From positions 2,294,001-2,358,000 of the forward strand of contig OZ243964.1 of NCBI GenBank assembly GCA_965214635.1: a stretch of 64,000 nucleotides of DNA, given 5' to 3'. A program made the translations under genes and the position numbers. The notes below the pieces were generated by a model. The model saw only the letters and a program-made list of their open reading frames with translations, was not told where the DNA came from and ran no database searches. How positions within the stretch are numbered: the first letter of the stretch is position 1; each line of letters begins with the position of its first letter. The stretch comes from Bin90 sp965214635 (GTDB lineage: Bacteria > Chloroflexota > Dehalococcoidia > Lucifugimonadales > JADFKI01). Below are positions 60,561 to 64,000 of this stretch, piece after piece.

Positions 60561-62423
60561 TTAGTGCGCCGCCTCGCCCTCTTCGGGGTCGTTGACAGGC
60601 TCGAATGACCATGCGTACACCGCAATCGTGCCAATAAGAACGCCGATGGCGGATATGGCGTAGAAGCCGACCGGATATACCAGCCCGAAGCCGCCGATTA
60701 GCAGCCCCATAGACACCACGAATGGCCAGTAGGACGGCTGCGGCATGTGGATGTCGTGATGCGCTTCCTCGTCGCCGGAACCGCCGCCGATGGGAACAGC
60801 ACGGCGCACCGTCTGCCGCTTGCGCGCCCACCAGTCGTCGCGGTCGTACACTTGCGGTATCTCGTCGAAGTTATGCTCGGGCGGCGGCGATGGGATAGAC
60901 CATTCGAGGGTGCGGGCATCCCACGGGTCGTCGCCGGCGGCTTCGCCCTTGCGCCATGCGCTCACAATGATGTGCATGAACATCAGCACACCCAGTGCAA
61001 GCACGAATGCGCCCGCCGTGGACACGCCGTTCCACAGATTCCAGCCCATCTCCGCATCATAGACATAGACGCGGCGCGGCATTCCGTCCATCCCGATGAA
61101 GTGCATCGGGAAGAAAGCGAGGTTGAATCCGATCATAATTATCCAGAAGTTGATCTTGCCCAACGCCTCGTTGTACATCCTGCCGGTTATCTTGGGGAAC
61201 CAGTAGTAGATGCCAGCAAAGATGGCAAATATCGCCCCGCCAAACAGCACATAGTGGATGTGTGCCACGATGAAGTAGGTGTCCTGCTGCTGCGCGTCGG
61301 ACGATGCCATAGAGTGCATCACGCCGCTGATGCCGCCGATGGTGAACATCGCCACGAAGCCCACCGCAAACAGCATCGGTGTCTTGAAGTCCATCGCGCC
61401 GCCCCACATCGTGCCCATCCAGTTGAATATCTTGATGCCGGTGGGCACAGCGATTGCCATCGTCGTGATGGTAAACACGGTTATGGGTATTGGGCCAAGC
61501 CCCACCGTGAACATGTGATGGCTCCACACCATCCAGCCCATGAAGGCGATGATTGCGCCCGCCAACACGATTGCCGGGTAGCCGAATAGCGGCTTCTTGG
61601 AGAATGTGGGCAGGATTTCGGACACGATGCCCATCGCTGGCAGTATCAGGATGTACACCTCAGGATGTCCGAACACCCAAAACAGGTGTTGCCAAAGCAC
61701 GGGGTCGCCGCCCTTCGCCACATTGAAGAAGTTCATCCCAAAGGCGCGGTCGAAATATAGTTCGATCAACGCCACCGTGATGACCGGAAACGCCAGCACA
61801 ACAAGTATGGCGGTGATGAAGGTCATCCAAGTGAACAGGGGCATCCGCATGAAGCTCATGCCCGGAGCACGCATGTTGATGATGGTAACGATGAAGTTGA
61901 ACGACGCCGCAAGCGAGGCTATGCCCAGCACCTGCAGGCTCACAATCCAATAGTCTATGCCCGTGCCCGGGTTCTGCTGCACACTGGTCAGGGGGGCATA
62001 GCCGAACCAGCCGGCGTTGGTCGCACCGCCCGTGAACCAGCTTATCTTCAGGATGATTGCGCCCGCCAAGAATGTCCAGTAGCTAAATGCGTTCAGGCGG
62101 GGGAACGCCACATCGCGCGCACCAATTTGGAGGGGCACAACGAAGTTGAAGAACGCAGCGCTTAACGGCATTATGGCGAGGAATATCATCGTCGTGCCGT
62201 GCATCGTGAAGAGCTGGTTGAAGACCTCAGCGCTGACGATGTTCTGCTCAGGCCCGGCGAGCTGCACGCGAATCAGCAACGCCTCCAAGCCCCCGCTCAA
62301 AAACAGGATGAATGCGGTTACGCCGTAGAGAACACCAATCTTCTTGTGGTCGATAGTGGTTATCCAGTTCCAAACGCCCGTCGGGTGCTTTGGTCTGGCT
62401 ATGGGAAACGCTAGTGTGGTCAT
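60561..62423 (-). CDS. coxA: Cytochrome c oxidase subunit I
   Basis: Catalytic subunit with the haem a/haem a3-CuB centre, 620 residues, about 12-14 helices. Haem a His in FTMHGTTMIF; CuB His and cross-linked Tyr in FWVFGHPEVYILILP; two CuB His in WSHHMFTVG; haem a3 and a His in VAHIHYVLFGG. ATG 62423 is preceded by GAGAGGCGAGAA, so the 19 extra upstream codons are dropped. A long C-terminal hydrophobic extension (VSMGLLIGGFGLVYPVGFYA) is typical of caa3-type subunit I. Lies between coxII and coxIII. Confidence 0.94.
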   Translation of the reverse strand: MTTLAFPIARPKHPTGVWNWITTIDHKKIGVLYGVTAFILFLSGGLEALLIRVQLAGPEQNIVSAEVFNQLFTMHGTTMIFLAIMPLSAAFFNFVVPLQIGARDVAFPRLNAFSYWTFLAGAIILKISWFTGGATNAGWFGYAPLTSVQQNPGTGIDYWIVSLQVLGIASLAASFNFIVTIINMRAPGMSFMRMPLFTWMTFITAILVVLAFPVITVALIELYFDRAFGMNFFNVAKGGDPVLWQHLFWVFGHPEVYILILPAMGIVSEILPTFSKKPLFGYPAIVLAGAIIAFMGWMVWSHHMFTVGLGPIPITVFTITTMAIAVPTGIKIFNWMGTMWGGAMDFKTPMLFAVGFVAMFTIGGISGVMHSMASSDAQQQDTYFIVAHIHYVLFGGAIFAIFAGIYYWFPKITGRMYNEALGKINFWIIMIGFNLAFFPMHFIGMDGMPRRVYVYDAEMGWNLWNGVSTAGAFVLALGVLMFMHIIVSAWRKGEAAGDDPWDARTLEWSIPSPPPEHNFDEIPQVYDRDDWWARKRQTVRRAVPIGGGSGDEEAHHDIHMPQPSYWPFVVSMGLLIGGFGLVYPVGFYAISAIGVLIGTIAVYAWSFEPVNDPEEGEAAH

Positions 62424-62551
62424 TTCTCGCCTCTCAATGCTGCGATTCCATTGCGCTATTTCCGCTCTCGCGAAAACCACTGCGTCTTTCCGGTATTAAG
62501 TGCCTTGTAGTATGACGATGAACTTTATCGAGAGTATCAGCCTATGCACGG

Positions 62552-63751
62552 TTACTTCAGTGTAAGCAGATACGCCACCAGCGCATCAATATCGCTTTCG
62601 GAGAGCGACTGTTCGGGGTTGATATAAGGTGCGCCGTCGCGGGACATCAGGTTGCCGGGTTTGAGCGATTCGGGGTCGGTTATCCAAACCTTCAGGTTGT
62701 GCTGCAACAGGGCGTCGTTGATGAACTCCCTGCCGTTGATGCCCACTGGCACGCCGTCTTCGTTCACGAAGAGCTGCCGTGTGCCGCCAGCATCCTCAAA
62801 CGGCACATCGCTGTTGCGGTAGATGCCGAGATGGTTCAGCCGAGACGCCACATGCGCCACATTCGGCCCCGTCCTGCCCGGAATTCGGCTGCCGTCATCG
62901 CGCAGCTTGATGATGCTGTTGTCGGCGTGGCAGCCGCTGCAACCTGCGCTGCGGAAGAGGCTCTTGCCTTCCACTGCCAGCGGGTCGGACGGCTCAAGCG
63001 CAGGGCTTGCTTGGCGCGCCAGCCATGCGTCGAACTCCGGGCGCGGCACGGCGACCACCTTGAAGCGCATGTTGGCATGCGACACGCCGCAGAACTCGGC
63101 GCACTGTCCGAAGAACTCGCCCGGCGCATACGCTTGGAACCACATCGTGTTGTCATTGTTCGGTATCATGTCCACCTTGCCGGCGAGCTTTGGCACCCAG
63201 AAGCTGTGGATGACATCAACCGAATCGAGGCGGAAATTGATAGGCTCGCCCACGGGGACATAGAATTCGTTGGCAACGATTATCTGCTCGGTGGGATTGT
63301 CCGGGTGCGGATAGCGGAACTCGAACCACCACTGGTGTCCAATGACATCCACCTCCAAGCCGCCGCGCTCCGGCGGGACGGGGGAGTTCGCAGCGTAGAA
63401 GATGCCCTGTATCGTGGGCACTGCCGCCACGATGAGCACGATGACCGGCGCGATGGTCCATGTTATCTCCATCCGCGTGTTGCCGTGCGTCTGCGCGGGG
63501 TCGCCCTGATCATCCTGCCGCCGCCTGAACCGAAACACCATGTAGAGTAGCATGCCCTCTACGGCGACGAAGACGACCAGCCCCGCCCAAAAGATGTACT
63601 GGAAAATGACGAGCTGATTTTCGGCGACGGGGCCGAGAGCGTCGAATGTGGACTGCGAATGCGAGGGTGTGCAGCCCGTCAGCAGGGCAAACAGCACGCC
63701 CACAAGCGCAACACCGATTAACCTCTTAGAGATTGAGCCGCTTCTCAGCAT
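62552..63751 (-). CDS. coxB: Cytochrome c oxidase subunit II with fused cytochrome c (caa3 type)
   Basis: A 399-residue subunit. The N-terminus has a lipobox (LLTGC, Cys27) and two transmembrane helices follow. The CuA site is HSFWVPKLAGK, then CAEFCGVSHANMRF. A C-terminal haem domain carries CSGCHADNS and a distal Met, probably in NLMSRDGAPYI. The cytochrome fusion marks the caa3 type, which takes electrons from cytochrome c or directly from a complex III. First gene of the minus-strand operon coxII-I-III-IV-ctaG-small protein-SCO1. Confidence 0.93.
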   Translation of the reverse strand: MLRSGSISKRLIGVALVGVLFALLTGCTPSHSQSTFDALGPVAENQLVIFQYIFWAGLVVFVAVEGMLLYMVFRFRRRQDDQGDPAQTHGNTRMEITWTIAPVIVLIVAAVPTIQGIFYAANSPVPPERGGLEVDVIGHQWWFEFRYPHPDNPTEQIIVANEFYVPVGEPINFRLDSVDVIHSFWVPKLAGKVDMIPNNDNTMWFQAYAPGEFFGQCAEFCGVSHANMRFKVVAVPRPEFDAWLARQASPALEPSDPLAVEGKSLFRSAGCSGCHADNSIIKLRDDGSRIPGRTGPNVAHVASRLNHLGIYRNSDVPFEDAGGTRQLFVNEDGVPVGINGREFINDALLQHNLKVWITDPESLKPGNLMSRDGAPYINPEQSLSESDIDALVAYLLTLK

Positions 63752-63923
63752 ATCGTTACTTGTAACCCTCTCGCTGCATCCGTTTCCTGATAGCCTTGCC
63801 CACAGAGGCGAAGGCCCGTTAGAAACGCCGTCGATACATCCTTATTATTGCCTAATTGTTTACCTTGTTCGGGTGCTCATCGCATCCCGCCACCGCGCTA
63901 TTCCATTGTTGCGCCGATTTGAA

Positions 63924-63952
63924 AATCTATCAGAACGCCGTTTTATAGTCAA
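63924..63952 (-). promoter_or_regulatory. Candidate promoter of the oxidase operon
   Basis: On the minus strand TTGACT (63952-63947) and TAGATT (63929-63924) are 17 bp apart, about 170 bp before the coxII ATG. The remaining leader (63752-63923) contains nothing else recognised. Weak -10 match, so tentative. Confidence 0.35.
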
Positions 63953-64000
63953 TATTTTTGAAAGCCCCGCAAGAGGCCGATTGCCGTTTCTTACGCTTAT

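Noticed and set aside
1..64000. CRISPR arrays, rRNA genes, complete prophage, replication origin
   Set aside because: No regularly spaced repeat array, rRNA-like sequence, phage structural gene or DnaA-box cluster was seen in the window.

Overview
This window (about 60% GC, genes packed on both strands) looks like chromosome from an aerobic, heterotrophic member of the Chloroflexota, most like the SAR202/Dehalococcoidia-type lineages. That placement is inferred from gene content: paralogous luciferase-like (LLM) oxidoreductases, SDRs and oxalate/formate-type MFS carriers, a FAD/Fe-S 2-hydroxyacid dehydrogenase, GMC oxidase, Uma2 proteins and a caa3-type oxidase cluster. No rRNA or marker phylogeny is available here to prove it.

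Layout. 1-0.5 kb: the C-terminal end of a repeat-containing surface-type protein closed by a strong terminator. 0.7-5.2 kb: aroK, aroB, a TauE/SafE exporter and tgt. 5.3-7.2 kb (minus): a threonine synthase/NIL-domain/ThiS-like sulfur-carrier cluster. 7.5-14.8 kb: Lon-substrate-binding protein, B12-type binding protein, aminotransferase, and an MFS / metallo-beta-lactamase / MFS group. 14.9-16.6 kb: a low-GC DUF262-DUF1524 protein of the GmrSD type. 16.7-31 kb: CinA-like protein, 2-hydroxyacid dehydrogenase, tRNA-Met(CAT), LLM enzymes, PPK2, two thioredoxin-like lipoproteins, a large FAD/Fe-S dehydrogenase, a CaCA antiporter and a GreA protein with an added integrase-like N-terminal domain. 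32-38.7 kb: transaldolase-like protein, SDR, DUF1445 protein, a branched-chain-type binding lipoprotein with a repeat stalk, and a GMC oxidoreductase. 39-43.4 kb: glycine cleavage operon gcvT-gcvH-gcvPA-gcvPB. 43.4-45.4 kb: a tandem duplication of a Uma2 gene. 45.5-45.9 kb: a peroxiredoxin with an in-frame TGA exactly at the peroxidatic residue, very probably a selenoprotein. 46-50 kb: TrmI-type methyltransferase, MidA-type methyltransferase, small zinc protein, citrate synthase. 50-51 kb: a decayed IS1-like element. 51-57 kb: CBS protein, SDR, ThuA protein, MFS, phosphofructokinase and an NMT1-type binding protein, and an orphan SRA-like (ScoMcrA-type) domain. 57.5-63.8 kb (minus): cytochrome c oxidase cluster coxII-I-III-IV-ctaG-small membrane protein-SCO1.

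The genes fit an oxidative life style: the large FAD/Fe-S dehydrogenase, LLM, SDR and GMC enzymes oxidise small organic substrates, the gcv system and citrate synthase feed central metabolism, and the caa3-type oxidase with SCO1/CtaG terminates respiration. The redox group (DipZ-like lipoproteins, SCO1, Sec-peroxiredoxin) suits that aerobic setting.

The most noteworthy items are the TGA-containing peroxiredoxin with a SECIS-like hairpin, the integrase-SAM/GreA fusion, the thrC/NIL/ThiS cluster, the repeat stalk of the binding lipoprotein, the Uma2 tandem duplication that carries the last codons of gcvPB, and a 25-bp perfect inverted match linking the IS1-like element to a solo site 18 kb away.
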